Origin: Triglochin maritima
Lineage: Eukaryota > Streptophyta > Magnoliopsida > Alismatales > Juncaginaceae
DNA: 64,000 nucleotides
Reading direction: 5' to 3'
Assembly (NCBI GenBank): GCA_963682175.1
Contig: OY821791.1
Location: 23,467,826 to 23,531,825 of the forward strand
Of this stretch, positions 32,985 to 44,821 are shown in pieces. The notes under the pieces were generated by a model. That model saw only the letters and a list, made by a program, of their open reading frames with translations. It searched no databases and had not been told where the DNA came from. Position 1 is the first letter of the stretch. Each line of letters opens with the position of its first letter. The translations under genes were made by a program, and so were the position numbers.

Positions 32985-35558
32985 TCAACCATAGTCAGAA
33001 CTGGATTGAATGACACCATATTGGTGCATGTATCCAGTTGAATTTTTCCCCATGTTGCAATGAGATTCCTGAGTCACAGGTTCCACACCCCTCACATAAA
33101 TTGGTTCTCTTATTTGTTCGAGTGACGGTGGGTGTGTAGATGAATTTCTCCCTTTTTTCTTACTTCCTTTTTGATTTTGTGATGATTCAGAAATATTATA
33201 GATTCGTGATTTCATCACAACGTCACTTTGATTGCATATTATTTCTGGCTCACTATCAATATGAAAGATATTAAATTCAGCTTTTAAGTTCCCAAAAGAT
33301 AATTGCATGAGCCCATTACGACAGTTTATCAATGCTTCCGAAGTGGCTAAAAAGGGTCTGCCTAGAATTACAGGGATTTGTCGGTTAGGATTTACAACAG
33401 GTGCGGTATCTAGTACGACAAAATCCACTGGGTAAATGAAGTCACCAACCTTGATCAAAACATCCTCTACTATACCTCTTGGCTTCTTAATAGAACAATC
33501 AGCAAATTGAAGGGTTGTCTTAGAGGGTTTTAGTGGACCAAGGTTCATTTGCTCATAGACAGAGTATGGGAGTAGGTTAACACTAGCACCAAGGTCTAGA
33601 AGGGCTTTGTTGATAAAAGTATCTCCCATTGCACATGAAATTGTGGGACATCCAGGATCCTTATATTTTATAGGAGATGTGTTGGACAAAATAGAACTTA
33701 TGTTTGCAGTTAAGAATGCCTTCTTTGGTACGTTTGTTTTTCTCTTTTTAGTGCACAAATCTTTTAAGAATTTAGCATAAGCAGGTATTTGTTGAATCGT
33801 GTCTAAGAGTGGAATGTTCACCTTAACTTGCTTAAATACTTCCAAGATTTTCTCTATTTGTGCACTTGAGTTCTTTTTGAGTCTATTGGGAAATGGGGCT
33901 TTAGGGACATAGACTCGCTCAGGTTCAGGTTGAGCTACGGGTTCAGATTGAGTAGGTGGGTTGGGCGTTTCAGATTGGACGTCAGGTTCAATGGTTGGGT
34001 CATATGTGGGTGCTTGATGGCTAGATTGATTGGACACTCTAGGATTTACCACATTGTTATCAACTTGTCTTCCGGACCGTAATGATACTACTGCATTTAT
34101 TTGTTGGAACGATCCTTCCTCATTAACCATTTGAACCGGTCTAGGGTTGTTATTTCCTGAAGGTGCTTGATAGGATTGATATGAATTATTATTAGATCTA
34201 GGGTTCACCTCAGGTTGACTTGGAAACCGACCCTTTTCTCTTTCACCTACTATTTGTGCTAGTTGGCTGACTTGTGTCTCTAGCCTTTGGAAGGTCTGGT
34301 TGGTTATTTGTATAAAAGTTTTCATCAAATTTTCCAAGCTTGTCAACCTAACCTCATGATCGTTATTGTTACTAAACCCAGATGATGTATTATTTTGGTT
34401 ATACGGGTTCGGTTGTTGTCTAGGAGGTTGACCCTGTTGGTTTGATGAGAAATTGGAATTATTACGCCAACCCGAGTTATAGGTTGATGCGTATGGGTCA
34501 TTTCTAGCATGGTTATACATGGCATTAACTTGGTCCCATTCCGCACAATCCTCCTTTACATGACCAGTCTGACCACATCTAGAGCACGGGATAGTCGAGG
34601 CTTGATTCACTCGGTTTTGGGTTTGTAGCTCTAAACTTTCCATTCTGCGCATAAGGGTAGCTAGTTTTGCTTCAGCCGCTATGTTGGCATCTACAGCTAA
34701 GACACCTGGTTTGGGTTGACTTGCTATTCTAGATCCAATACTCGGGTTAAGCGGTGTTCTAGCATTGTCCCATTGCATACTATTTTCAGCTAATTCCTCA
34801 AGAAAAGTCCAGGCATCATTTTCATTTTTCGACATAAAGTTCCCTTGGCTTACAGATTCTACCATAACCCTAGATGTGGGTGTCAATCCCTCATAAATAA
34901 TTTGACATAATTGTCATCTCGGAATTCCATGATGAGGGCATTGGGTCAGAACACTTTTGAATCTTTCTAGATAGGAATAGAACGGCTCGCTCTCAGACTG
35001 AACGAATGCAACAATTTCATTCCTAATCCTCATTGTCTTATGGTTGGGGAAATATTTTTTTAGGAATACTTGAACAAACTCAGCCCAACTTCTAATGGAT
35101 CTTTCGGATAGACTATATAGCCATTTCTTAGCGTCGTCCTTTAGTGCAAGAGGCACAAATTTCAGACGCACTGCCTCTTCAGGGATATGCTGGTATTGCA
35201 TAAGAGAGCAGATTTCCTCAAATTCTCTAAGGAAGAGATATGGGTCTTCCCTAGAGGTGAACTTAGGCAACATACTCATGTATTGTGCCTTAAGTTCGAA
35301 GTCGCGACCTGGGATGGTGGGCATAACGATGCACGATGGCTGAGCAGCCATCGCTGGATAGCATCGATCCCTCAGAGTTATAGGTTGTGCAACAGGCGGG
35401 TCCACTACATTCTCACCCATTGGATCCGGGTGAGGTGGTGCCACAGGTGGATTGGGGTTAAGTTCCAGACTGGAATCTAGATGAACTCGTGAGAGTCGAT
35501 TACTCAAGTCCCGAATCCAAATCTGAGTGCACCGGGTTGAATCAATTTTTGAATTCAA
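32985..35558 (-). pseudogene. Gag-protease polyprotein of element C, one in-frame TGA
   Basis: A single frame of about 857 codons interrupted only by TGA at 34916-34914, where relatives have Trp (HHGIPR-W-QLCQ). Order: N-terminal region to LRDRCYP (about 35370); capsid-like domain (DDAKKWLYS, FLKKYFPNH, CPHHGIP; to about 34800); zinc knuckle CSRCGQTGHVKEDC (about 34585-34544); Gln/Asn/Pro-rich linker; retropepsin-like domain (about 33640-33260) with LLDLGASVNLLP and ILGRPFL. The C-terminal 80 residues after NIFHIDSEPE are charged and not shared with G1. The TGA is followed by CAATTA, a context known to favour readthrough. If readthrough does not occur, only the first 214 residues are made. 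Confidence 0.88.
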
Positions 35559-36832
35559 ATTCGGAATTTAAATTCCAAATTTAATTTCAAGAATTAATTA
35601 CAATTTTTTTTTAATTTTCGTTTTTTTTCCAAAAGGGAAACAAACAATAGAATGGGGAAAGATGAGAAAGGAATCCTAATCTAGAGAATTTAGGTGAGAA
35701 GAGAAAGAAGACTCAGATGAGAAGGGAAACCTAACTCTAAAGATAGAAAGAGGGTTGGTCAGAAAATTCCTAAGAAAGCACGGTTCAAACAATCCTAGAC
35801 CTAGTGTCGCTTAGATCTAGACGACTCCTAACTGGTTGAGTCGAATTGATTCGCTTGATTCACCTCCCTCACTAATCAAACCAACTTGGCCAGGCCATAT
35901 ATAGCTAGTGGGGGCGCTTCCGATAGAGTCGGTGCCAATTAGATAACCACTTCACTTGGAAGACTTACGTCAACACAAAAACACTTTCTAGACACCAAAT
36001 TAAATTCAATCGGCTTCAGGTCATAGCAAGTCAAACCAATTCTTCTCCTTAAATGAGTCCGACTCCTTAGGGGCCAATGTCTAATTGATTTTAAATTTAA
36101 GGCTTAGGTGACACTTAAGGATTGTGATTTGTGGGCCACGGAAGGGTGATGAAATCCCCACCGTATCTTTGTCTATGGAGTTGCCCTTAAGAGAGTTTAA
36201 CTTAGATCTAGCAAAGATAGTCAAACAATGGTCTTTAGTGGGGGGCAATTGCAAGGTTGTATGCAAACTAAATTATATGCTTAAATGCAATCGTTAAAAC
36301 GCGATACGTACCTTGCCTCCAGCACTCTTCAACAATAAGAATAATTTGCAAGAATTTAGCAAAAATAATGCAAACAAAACATTATATGATGCATGCACTA
36401 AGTTCTTCTAGTTTTGCCAATTTTTAGGTCAGAGTTCAATTATTGCCAATTATAGAATTTAAGCTTAACACGTGCAATTCTAATAAAAGGAAATTTTCTG
36501 AAACTAGAAATTACGAGGAAAAAGGCAACAAATGTTACCTACGCAATGCTCAGTCAGGTTCGCCACCCGCTCTCGAAATTTCAGTAGCTTCACGCGTCCA
36601 CCGAGAGATGCGTCGCGTCCCAGAAAAATTTGAAGCCCAGAAGCTCCAAGTGTGCGGCGGATTCGCCGCAAGTTGTTCTTCAGGTGCGGCGAGTTCGCCG
36701 CTCGTTTAGCTCAGATGGTGCTCGGATTTCGCCGCGCACTCTGTTGTCTCCTGAAACACAAATCCAAATAGTTAGATCGCGCACAAGATAAACTGAACAG
36801 AATCGAAATCAACAAAAAAAAAATGTGTCGTC
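35559..36832 (-). other. Element C untranslated leader with GC palindromes
   Basis: About 1.27 kb between primer site and gag. Two perfect-arm palindromes, GCGGCGGATTCGCCGC (36654-36669) and GCGGCGAGTTCGCCGC (36686-36701), and a partial third near 36724-36736 lie 130-200 nt after the primer site. The rest is A/T-rich without ORFs. Confidence 0.7.
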
Positions 36833-36850
36833 TCCCCGGCAACGGCGCCA
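36833..36850 (-). other. Primer-binding site of element C, tRNA-Asp
   Basis: Minus strand TGGCGCCGTTGCCGGGGA, the exact complement of the plant tRNA-Asp 3' end, 6 bp from the 5' LTR. Confidence 0.93.
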
Positions 36851-36856
36851 AAAACT

Positions 36857-38085
36857 TGATGAGAATTAAATTTATACCGCAAGTGCACGGCGTCAATGTA
36901 GACGTGGCAAATACGGGTCGAACACAAGGAGGGAGAGATTTTGTTATTAGTGTGATTTCGATTGGGGGAAAGAAGGAGAGAAGAAATAAGTTGGTTTTGA
37001 GATTTTTGATTTTTAATTATCTAAAGCAAGAAACAAGAACAATTAAAACTAAAACAAGAACAAAGAGGTGAATTCCGTCGGGTGGAGGTTTAGATTTAAG
37101 GTTTAGATTAAAGAATTCAGAAACTTATAATAAATCATATTAGTTATGAAGCATTACATGATAAATGATTTAACATAAACTCAAGTAATCAAAATAGACT
37201 AATACGAACTTAAAATAATAACACTTATTCGTCTTCTCTTCACCCTAAATCCGTCACCTCCACCCTTTGGAAAGAGTTAGAAACTCATGGAGGGAGGAAG
37301 AAGGGGTCCTTGAGACATTACAAAAGAAAACTAAAAGTAAGAAATAAAAGACAGAATTTTATTAATGAAAAGAAGAATACAAAACTAAGATTAAGAATAA
37401 AAACTACAACCAAAGACTAAGGACCCTTCTAACATCGTTCTCGGGTCTATTTATAGTTGCTACAAAGGATCTAGGTATAATATTGGAAAGTACACGTGTC
37501 CAGACACGACTGGACAAAATTGGAGCACACGGATCGACTAGGGGGCGGCGGAATCGCCGCATAGTGTGTGTGATCTGCGGCGGAATCGCCGCACATCATG
37601 CTCTGATTTGGTCCAGATTTTGGTTGGATGTTTATGGTATGATTTGATCCTCCTTTACGCGTCTGGATTGATTCTTTCCATTCTTTTGAGCTCCGGATTA
37701 ATTCCTTCACATATTTGGAGATATACATTGATTTTTCTATATATTTTCTCCAGGAGAATAAAAGCTACTCGTGATTTGTAATTAGGTCCTTGACTTTTTG
37801 CAGTTAAGTCCCCGGCTACTTTTGTGCTTAAGTCCTTGTTCTTTTTGCAATTAGGACTTGAATGCTTTTATGCTTGGATACATTTCCATTCGTAACCCGA
37901 TAATATTGAACTTGGTCTTTATGATAGAAATGAGTCTTTTGCATGCGTTTATGCTCGGGATGTGGGTAAATTGCATTCAGGTCCCTGTATTCTGTAAATA
38001 AGACTAAACACATACCTTAGTAGCATTTATTGATGTAAAAGTAATCTAAATGAAAGACATATGATGCAATGTATGCAATGCATCA
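36857..38085 (-). repeat. 5' LTR of element C
   Basis: 1229 bp. Two copies of GCGGCGGAATCGCCGC (37545-37560 and 37577-37592) lie 90-140 bp upstream of the TATA box (minus-strand TATAAATA at 37455-37448). The U5 hairpin is at 36904-36891. Confidence 0.95.
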
Positions 38086-38715
38086 CATGGCTCCTATCAC
38101 TCGAGAAAAATTAGGTCCGAGGGGACTTAGTACTAGTTGCTTTCGAGTCATCTGACTTGGGATGTACCGACCGAACTCCCATTACACGGGTGGTAGGGAT
38201 TGCCCTATGTGGTGATTTGGGGGAAGGTGTACTAGATACTCTAAGTCCTCGTAGGCAATGATGCATGAAACCTAACCTTGGGAGAATTAAACACCAACTG
38301 GTAAAAAAACAAAAAAATGGTAATCCAAATAAGAGCATTAATGGACTTTACACATTGTATCACTTGAGGATGTCAAGGTTGCCCATGTCTGTCACTTAAG
38401 TCCTTAATTAACTTTAACTAATGGTTCTGTAGGCTAAGTGTGTAGATTGAATACATATATAGAGTCGGCCAAGGTCAGATCTTATCGTGTCCAATGATCG
38501 ACAAAAATAGATCCATCGAGTCGTGTTGCTAGGTTGATTAATGCGTCAATATTCAGACAAGGAGGTTTAATGGCTTGTTGAACGTGCGAAGTGCAACCGT
38601 GATTCCTACAAAAGGGAGTATGGATTTCCCCATTTTTCGTATGTTTTTTCCATTCTTTCATTTTTCTCTTTCATTGTTTTTCTCGGGACTAACAAAAGGT
38701 AACTGTGGGGGTATT

Positions 38716-40215
38716 TGATTAGTAGCATATCATACATCGCGTTTATGCTATATATATCCTTTATTTTACCCTAATTTTGTGCTACTCGAGTGTTTGTTTG
38801 TGGTATTTCAGGTTTTAGGTAATAAAGAAGAGAAAAGAACCTAAACGCAAGAAGAATGGGCTCAAATGAGGCAAAGAGGACCTATTTGTCATGCATAAGG
38901 ACTCATCTACAAATCAGGAATGTCCCAGATGAAATCCAGATGGACCTCAACGCACGCAAAAGATATTGGGTAAACAAAATTCACAATCAGGATCTTGAGA
39001 AGTATTTTGGTAATTAAAGACAAACGGGCTCGAACAAGCGGACCGGGAGTACACCACACGTGTAAAATACAACATTTAAGTTTCTAGAGAAAAATGAGGC
39101 AGATCGGAATTAAATGATCCGTCGGGGGTGGATTTTGATCCACCATTGGCGGATCAATTTAATTCTGATCCGCCTCATTTTCCCGTGACTTCATTTGATT
39201 ATTTGGGTGCACCAGACTATAGAGAAATTGATTACAGTCACCAGATTGCTTCCACATTCATCCAAACCTTTATTTCTTCTATAAATAGCAATGTTTCTTC
39301 TACCTTTCTTCTTATTCTCCACCTCCACCATTAGAATAGGTTAGGTTTTACCCATTGGAGCTTGTAAAGTAGTGCTTTCTTTAATCTAATGGTAGAATCT
39401 TTTTCCTCTTGTCATTAGCTTTCTTTCTATCCAAGTATTTTGGTGTTTAATTTGTTGGTTGATTTTGTACTTTGCTTTTCTAGCCATGTTTAGTGTAGAT
39501 TTCTTGCTTTCCATAGTTGTTAACATGAGTACAGTGTAGATCCACCCCACTTGGGGTGGAGGCAATATAGTTGATGGTGAAGTGTATGATTGGTTGTTCT
39601 TATCTTGTGTCATTTCATGTGCTTGATGTAGATCTATACTTGTAACTTGCTAAAGCTTGTATTAGATGGGATAATGGCCACAATAGGTACTTGTCTCATG
39701 GTAGATCTAGAGTTTATCTTGTTTCTTGTAATAGTTTATCTTTGTATGGTAAGTGGCTTGTTATGTATGGATGCTTGATTAGTAGAGAATGCATGAATGT
39801 TTTAAGTTGTATAGATGGTTAATTGATGTCCTAATGGCCACACAAGGTACTTAGTTCATTCTTGAGAACCCAACGTGCATCTTAACTTCATGTCCAAATA
39901 TATTAGTCATGTATTCATGTAAATGTAGTTGATATTAATTAGACTCCACCTAGTTTCTAGTTGATATTAATGAAATGAAGACTCACTCAGGCATACACCT
40001 CACTATTGCACCTCCACTCCAAGGGGTTTAGCTTAGTTGTTAATTCACTCATAGTTTAGTGTAGTTAGTTAGCATATCCCACTCATTCTTCTCTCCTTTC
40101 CCACTCGAGTATGGTTAATTGGAACAACAACACTCACAAATCCTGGAGGTTTGACCCGTATTTGTCACATCTTCACCAACGCCGTGTACTTGTGGTATTA
40201 TAACTAATTCAATCA
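38716..40215 (+). repeat. 3' LTR of element B
   Basis: 1500 bp from TGATTAGTAGCATATC to TTCAATCA. It has an imperfect palindrome GATCCACCATTGGCGGATC (39137-39155), TATAAATA at 39290-39297 and the family's terminal block GTGTACTTGTGGTATT. The U5 hairpin is decayed. It abuts a copia RNase H fragment, so B probably inserted into copia element D. Confidence 0.88.
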
Positions 40216-40500
40216 TTCCTTGAAGAGCTTGGAGTAGTTCCCTCGAGTGAGGGACCCATAGAGATGTTTTGGGACAATAGCGCATCTATTTTGCAAATCA
40301 ATGATTGTAAATCCCATCACAAGGTGAAGTACATGGATCGTAAGTACTTTGTCACCCGTGATTTCATCGACGAATGCAAAATAAATTTATTATGGGTGGA
40401 CACAAACAAAAACACAATGATCTATTCACCAAAACCTTATCCCAAGCAAAACGCAAATTGCATTTCGAGCCCGTGGGTTTGAAGAACCATGTAGGGTGGC
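40216..40500 (+). pseudogene. copia RNase H C-terminal remnant (element D)
   Basis: Reads EELGVVPSSEGPIEMFWDNS, then HHKVKYMDRKYFVTRDFI and WVDTNKNTMIYSPKP, matching the copia RNase H end (DNxxA, Kxx.H.xRKYH-like, DP.TKPL). One stop after about 72 codons and loss of the preceding domains make it non-functional. Confidence 0.8.
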
Positions 40501-40591
40501 TTGTTGAGTGAATGAAAGGGTTACCCTAGTTATTATTGTTTTATACATTGTGAGTGTATGTGAAAGAAAAAATTGATAAGAAGTGGGAGAT

Positions 40592-42489
40592 TGAAAGGAA
40601 TGTCTATTCTAAAAGTGTTCTTTTACATGTCTTTTATTATGAATTGAATGTGTAAACATTTTGTTCCTTGATTAATGTATTCGTCTTTCAGAAGTGTTAA
40701 GGAAGAGACTCTTAGTCCTTAACCATAGAGCCCTAAAAGATAATGGTTGACATAAATCAAAATGTAATTCACAATCATGGTGATTAACATGGAACATTGA
40801 TTACCGAGTTAAAACTGTCATGTTGGTTAAAGGATATTGTAGCTCTACAAGTATTTAACAACATGCGTATATGAAATAGAAAGTTTTTCTTTCATATATT
40901 GAATTGACTTAAGAAATGAAACATCATGGAATTGTGATTGTGTCATTAATGTTTCATTGTGTCTTTGAATCCTAAGATATGAGACCTATATCTTTTCACA
41001 TGAGAAGTGTATAATTTGATTATTATCAAAAGCTATCATTAAGTATAGTGATAAATATAATAGTTGGTTATACATGACTTGTGCCGGAAAAGATGATATG
41101 TCAAAAGATTATCATTGCCCCTCTTGACTTGAGTGATGATATTGCTAGGCCCTTTGATAACACAAAGTTATAAGGTGCACAATTTAACTTATGTATAATT
41201 ACATATTTATAATTTGCTTGAGAGATCAAGAAATCAATATATAATACAAAGATGACACATTTCTACTTTGTATAATATTCTTAACATCATGAGGCAAGGG
41301 ATAGACATAAGTGATATTACTTATTGCTAAATGTGTCATCTTTGTATTAAGAATATTTGTTGATACCGTTTATAGTTATGATATAAACTGTTTTATATCA
41401 TTGTCAACATAACTTATATCCTCCTATAGGTCACACCACAAAACTGGGAAAGAAGAAATATAATTTTGTATTTTATATGATGTATTAAAATTGATATGAT
41501 ATGGAATTAAATACATATGGTAAAATGACAAAATTAATATGTCGTGAAAATGACATGGTTAGAATAATGAATAAATTTGTATGAGTTGTAAATATATTAT
41601 GGGGTATAATGTTCTGATATTATATATGATAATTTATTAGATGATATAATGTGATCCGCAACATTCTAACAAATGAATTTGCTAAATCCCCAAAGTTCAA
41701 ATTATGTTGGATATTAATCCAAATTTTGGTAAAGTAAAAAACAGTGAAAAATGATCTGACCATTTGCCCATGTTTTTGCATATATTAATAAAATATTTTT
41801 GCTGATTAATAGCTGGATTTAATCTACCTTGGTCAAAGATAGTTATGGGATGATGATGTGGCAAAATAAACAAGAGATCATGTGCAAAGTGGTTTGCACA
41901 TGTTGTGGTTTAGCAGAGAGATAAACAAGAGATCATGTGCACAGTGGTTTGTATATGATGTCGTTTAGTGGAGAGATTAACTAGGGATCATGTGTAAGTG
42001 GTTTGCACATGTTGTGGGTTATAAGAAACCCTATAAATAAATAGGTATCTCCTCCCTTTCTTGTTTACACTAATGCATAATTTTTCTCTCTCCATATTTC
42101 TCCACCTAATCCATCTAAAAATTCCTTTATTAATTGAATGCTTGAGAGATTAAGTTCTTTGGAGCATTGAAGGGTTATTAGCTAGATTCTAACCTCGTAT
42201 TGGAGATTGATTGATTAGTTTCGATCACTCTAATCTTGTTTAGAGTTTGGTGAACACTTAGACGAATTCGAGGCGATTCGACGTGCAACTCAACTTCCTA
42301 TTGCTAGAAGAGATTTGATAATCCCCCGGGTATGTCCAATTTATGTATTTTAATATTAATTGGTATATTATATATATTGAAATATAATTGGGAATTTTGT
42401 ACATGAAATTGTTGAAACATATGAAAATCGATCCTAATTGCTTATAATTTTTTATAAAATATACACAAGTATAGGGCACGAAATCCAAC
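40592..42489 (+). repeat. 3' LTR of copia element D
   Basis: About 1.9 kb, starting TGAAAGGAATGTC after the purine tract and ending near GGCACGAAATCCAAC. TATA-like CTATAAATAAATAG at about 42031. It contains two near-identical copies of a segment with AAACAAGAGATCATGTGC (41868 and 41925). The last base is uncertain. Confidence 0.8.
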
Positions 42490-43090
42490 CAACTAACCTA
42501 ATCTTAATCACAATCAAATGTATAGTAGCACACATTATCCATAGAACATATATTATATTGTGTTAACATCTACAGGTGATCAAAACTCAAGAAAGAATGG
42601 AATGAAGTGAAGACATGTAATCAAGCTACTTGAAGACATGTAATTTTACCTTTTATTTGAGTCTTAGGAACACATGTTAACTTGAGCATACAAGAGTTAA
42701 AATCTATTCAGATACACACTAGGTTCCTTGTAGAAGTCACACACAAAATCTTAGATCAATTGGACTTCAATAGGTCACCCAAACTAAGGTAGGAAAATCA
42801 CCTAAACCAACTTTTGCATGTGTGTTGAACGGTCGACCGAAACGAGTTTTCCGCTCGACTATTTCTAACAGTTAACGGTTATACAAAAAGTGAGTTTACG
42901 TAACCCTACTGGTCGACTGATTCTGACCTTCAGGTTGACCAATTGACCCGTATTTTCTGGATGACCGTTAACCTTGTCGTATTGTATAACGATCATATTC
43001 GTATTTCTTCCTAACCCCTAATACAAAGTTGGCCACCGGTCAAACGTTCACCTGTAAACGGTCGACTGGATGAACTCTAATTTTGTGCCT
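42490..43090. other. Spacer, GGTCGACC-rich, no gene
   Basis: Non-coding. CGGTCGACCG-type motifs occur near 42833, 42920 and 43058. It is continuous with 54157 onward once element F is removed, and the motif cluster resumes there (54235-54350). Confidence 0.6.
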
Positions 43091-43095
43091 AAAAC

Positions 43096-44821
43096 ATAAA
43101 GGAATGTGTTCTAAAAGTTTTTCTTTTATATGTCAATTATTATGAATTGAATGTGCAAGCATTTTGGTCCTTGATTATGGTATTCGTCTTTTGGAAGTGT
43201 TAAGGAAGAGGTGCTTGGTCCTTAACCGTAAAGCTCTAAAAGATAATGGTTTACATAAATCAAAAGTTATTCACAATCATGGTAATTAACATGGAACATT
43301 AATTACCGAGATAAGATTGTCGTGTTGGTCATCGATTGTTGTAGCTCTACAAATAATTGATGACACGAGTATATAAAAGAGGAAAATATTACTTTTATAT
43401 ATTGAATAGACCTAACAAGTAAAACATTATGGAATTGTGTTTCGTGTCATTAATGTTTTTACTGTGTCTTGGATCCTAAGATATGAGACTTATATCTTTC
43501 ACTTTAGAAGTACTTAATTTGATTATTGTCAAAAGCTATCAATGAGAATAGTGATAAAGGCAATAGTTGGTTGAGCATGACTTGTGCTGGAAAAGATAGT
43601 TAGTCAAACAATTATCATTGCCCCTCTTAATTGAGTGATGATATTAATGGGCCCCTTGATAAAGCAAAATCATAATGTGCACAATGTAACTTGAGTTAAG
43701 TTACATAGTTATAATTAGCTTAGAGAGATCAAGAAATGAATATAATACAAAGATGACACATTTCTACTTTGTATATATTCTTAATATCATGATGCAAGGG
43801 ACGGACACAAGTGGTGCACCTACATCACTAAATGGATCATGTTTTGATTCGGATGGAACAAAGACATCTATCCTAATTGGGTATTAATTTTTCTAGGAGC
43901 GATTCTGGTGGGTCAACGGTAGATCGAGTAAAAGACGTGCTTCGTCCGAATTCTTCCAGGGAATTTTTCTCATATGGAATTGGTTGACCGTCTAGCTCAC
44001 GGTGCACCGAACATGTGTTATAACCGAACGGTTCGGTTGACCGAGTTATATTCGGTCCACCGAACAAGAACGATTCTGCCTGAATTATTAAGAGATTAAT
44101 TAAATCATGGGTGGATTAATTCCAGATTTAATTAAAACGTTTTTTGTGGGTGCTTATGTGGAAATTAGAGATTAATTTTAGGAGAGAATAAGCAAGAGAT
44201 CATGGATAAAGAATAGCTCTTGATAAGGATGTTTTGGGAGACTATAAAAGGACCCCTACTCCTACTTGTTTAATACTAATGCAAAAATCTTTCTCTCATT
44301 AATCTCTTCCTAATCACCACGAAAATCTTAGTAAATTTAAGTTTTAGAGATAAGAATCTTAGGAGCTTAAAGAGGGGTTATTAGCTAGTTGCTAAACCTT
44401 GATAGAGATTGATTGGCTATCTCTTTTCTCTCTAATCTTGTATAGAGTTGATGAACACTCAGAGGCAATTCCGTGGACGATTCAACGGGCAACGTGACTC
44501 CGGATCTTCAAAAAGGTATTAGAGAACCTTTAGGTATGATTTTACCTTTGTGGTTTATTTTAATAAATGTTGGGTTGCATGTTATTAGAATAAACACAAA
44601 GTAATGTATATAGAAATTGTTGAAAATATGAAAACGATCTTGTATGTTGTATTAAATCTTTTAAAATATATACATACATAGGGACACGAAATCCTATAGT
44701 GGTATTATTAGAATAAACACAAAGTAATGTACATAGAAATTGTTGAAAATATGAAAACGATCTTGTATGTTGTATTAAAAAATTTAAAATATATACATAC
44801 ATAGGAACACAAAATCCTACA
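43096..44821 (+). repeat. 5' LTR of element F
   Basis: 1726 bp. It begins ATAAAGG where the 3' LTR has TGAAAGG, so the terminal TG is mutated. It lacks the segment corresponding to about 52767-53342 of the 3' LTR. Its last about 130 bp are duplicated in tandem (44573-44703 and 44704-44821), ending twice near CACGAAATCC/CACAAAATCC. TATA box ACTATAAAAG at 44241-44250. Confidence 0.9.

Larger units (their letters stand above)
30660..38085 (-). mobile_element. Element C: full-length Athila/Tat-like gag-protease element
   Basis: 7426 bp with 1229-bp LTRs differing at about 14 sites, a perfect target duplication CATGG (30655-30659 and 38086-38090), an exact tRNA-Asp primer site, one long gag-protease frame with a single stop, and a polypurine tract at 31889-31903. 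It inserted in the 3' non-coding region of element B, in the opposite orientation. There is no reverse transcriptase or integrase, so it is non-autonomous like G1. Confidence 0.96.
25518..40215 (+). mobile_element. Element B: decayed Athila/Tat-like element with nested insertions
   Basis: The pieces are gag fragments (25527-25945 and 28895-29170), ORF2 (29316-29783), a 3' non-coding region (29784-30659 continuing at 38086-38715), a polypurine tract GTGGGGGTATT (38704-38715) and a 3' LTR (38716-40215). A LINE splits the gag and element C splits the 3' non-coding region. The leader, primer site and most of gag-protease are missing, and its own 5' LTR is not identified. The host order of pieces matches G1 throughout. 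Confidence 0.8.
40216..42489 (+). mobile_element. Copia element D, 3' fragment
   Basis: RNase H C-terminal remnant (about 40216-40500), a polypurine tract AAGTGGGAGAT (40581-40591) and a 3' LTR. The 5' part is missing beyond the B junction. Related to A and F but a distinct subfamily. Confidence 0.85.
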
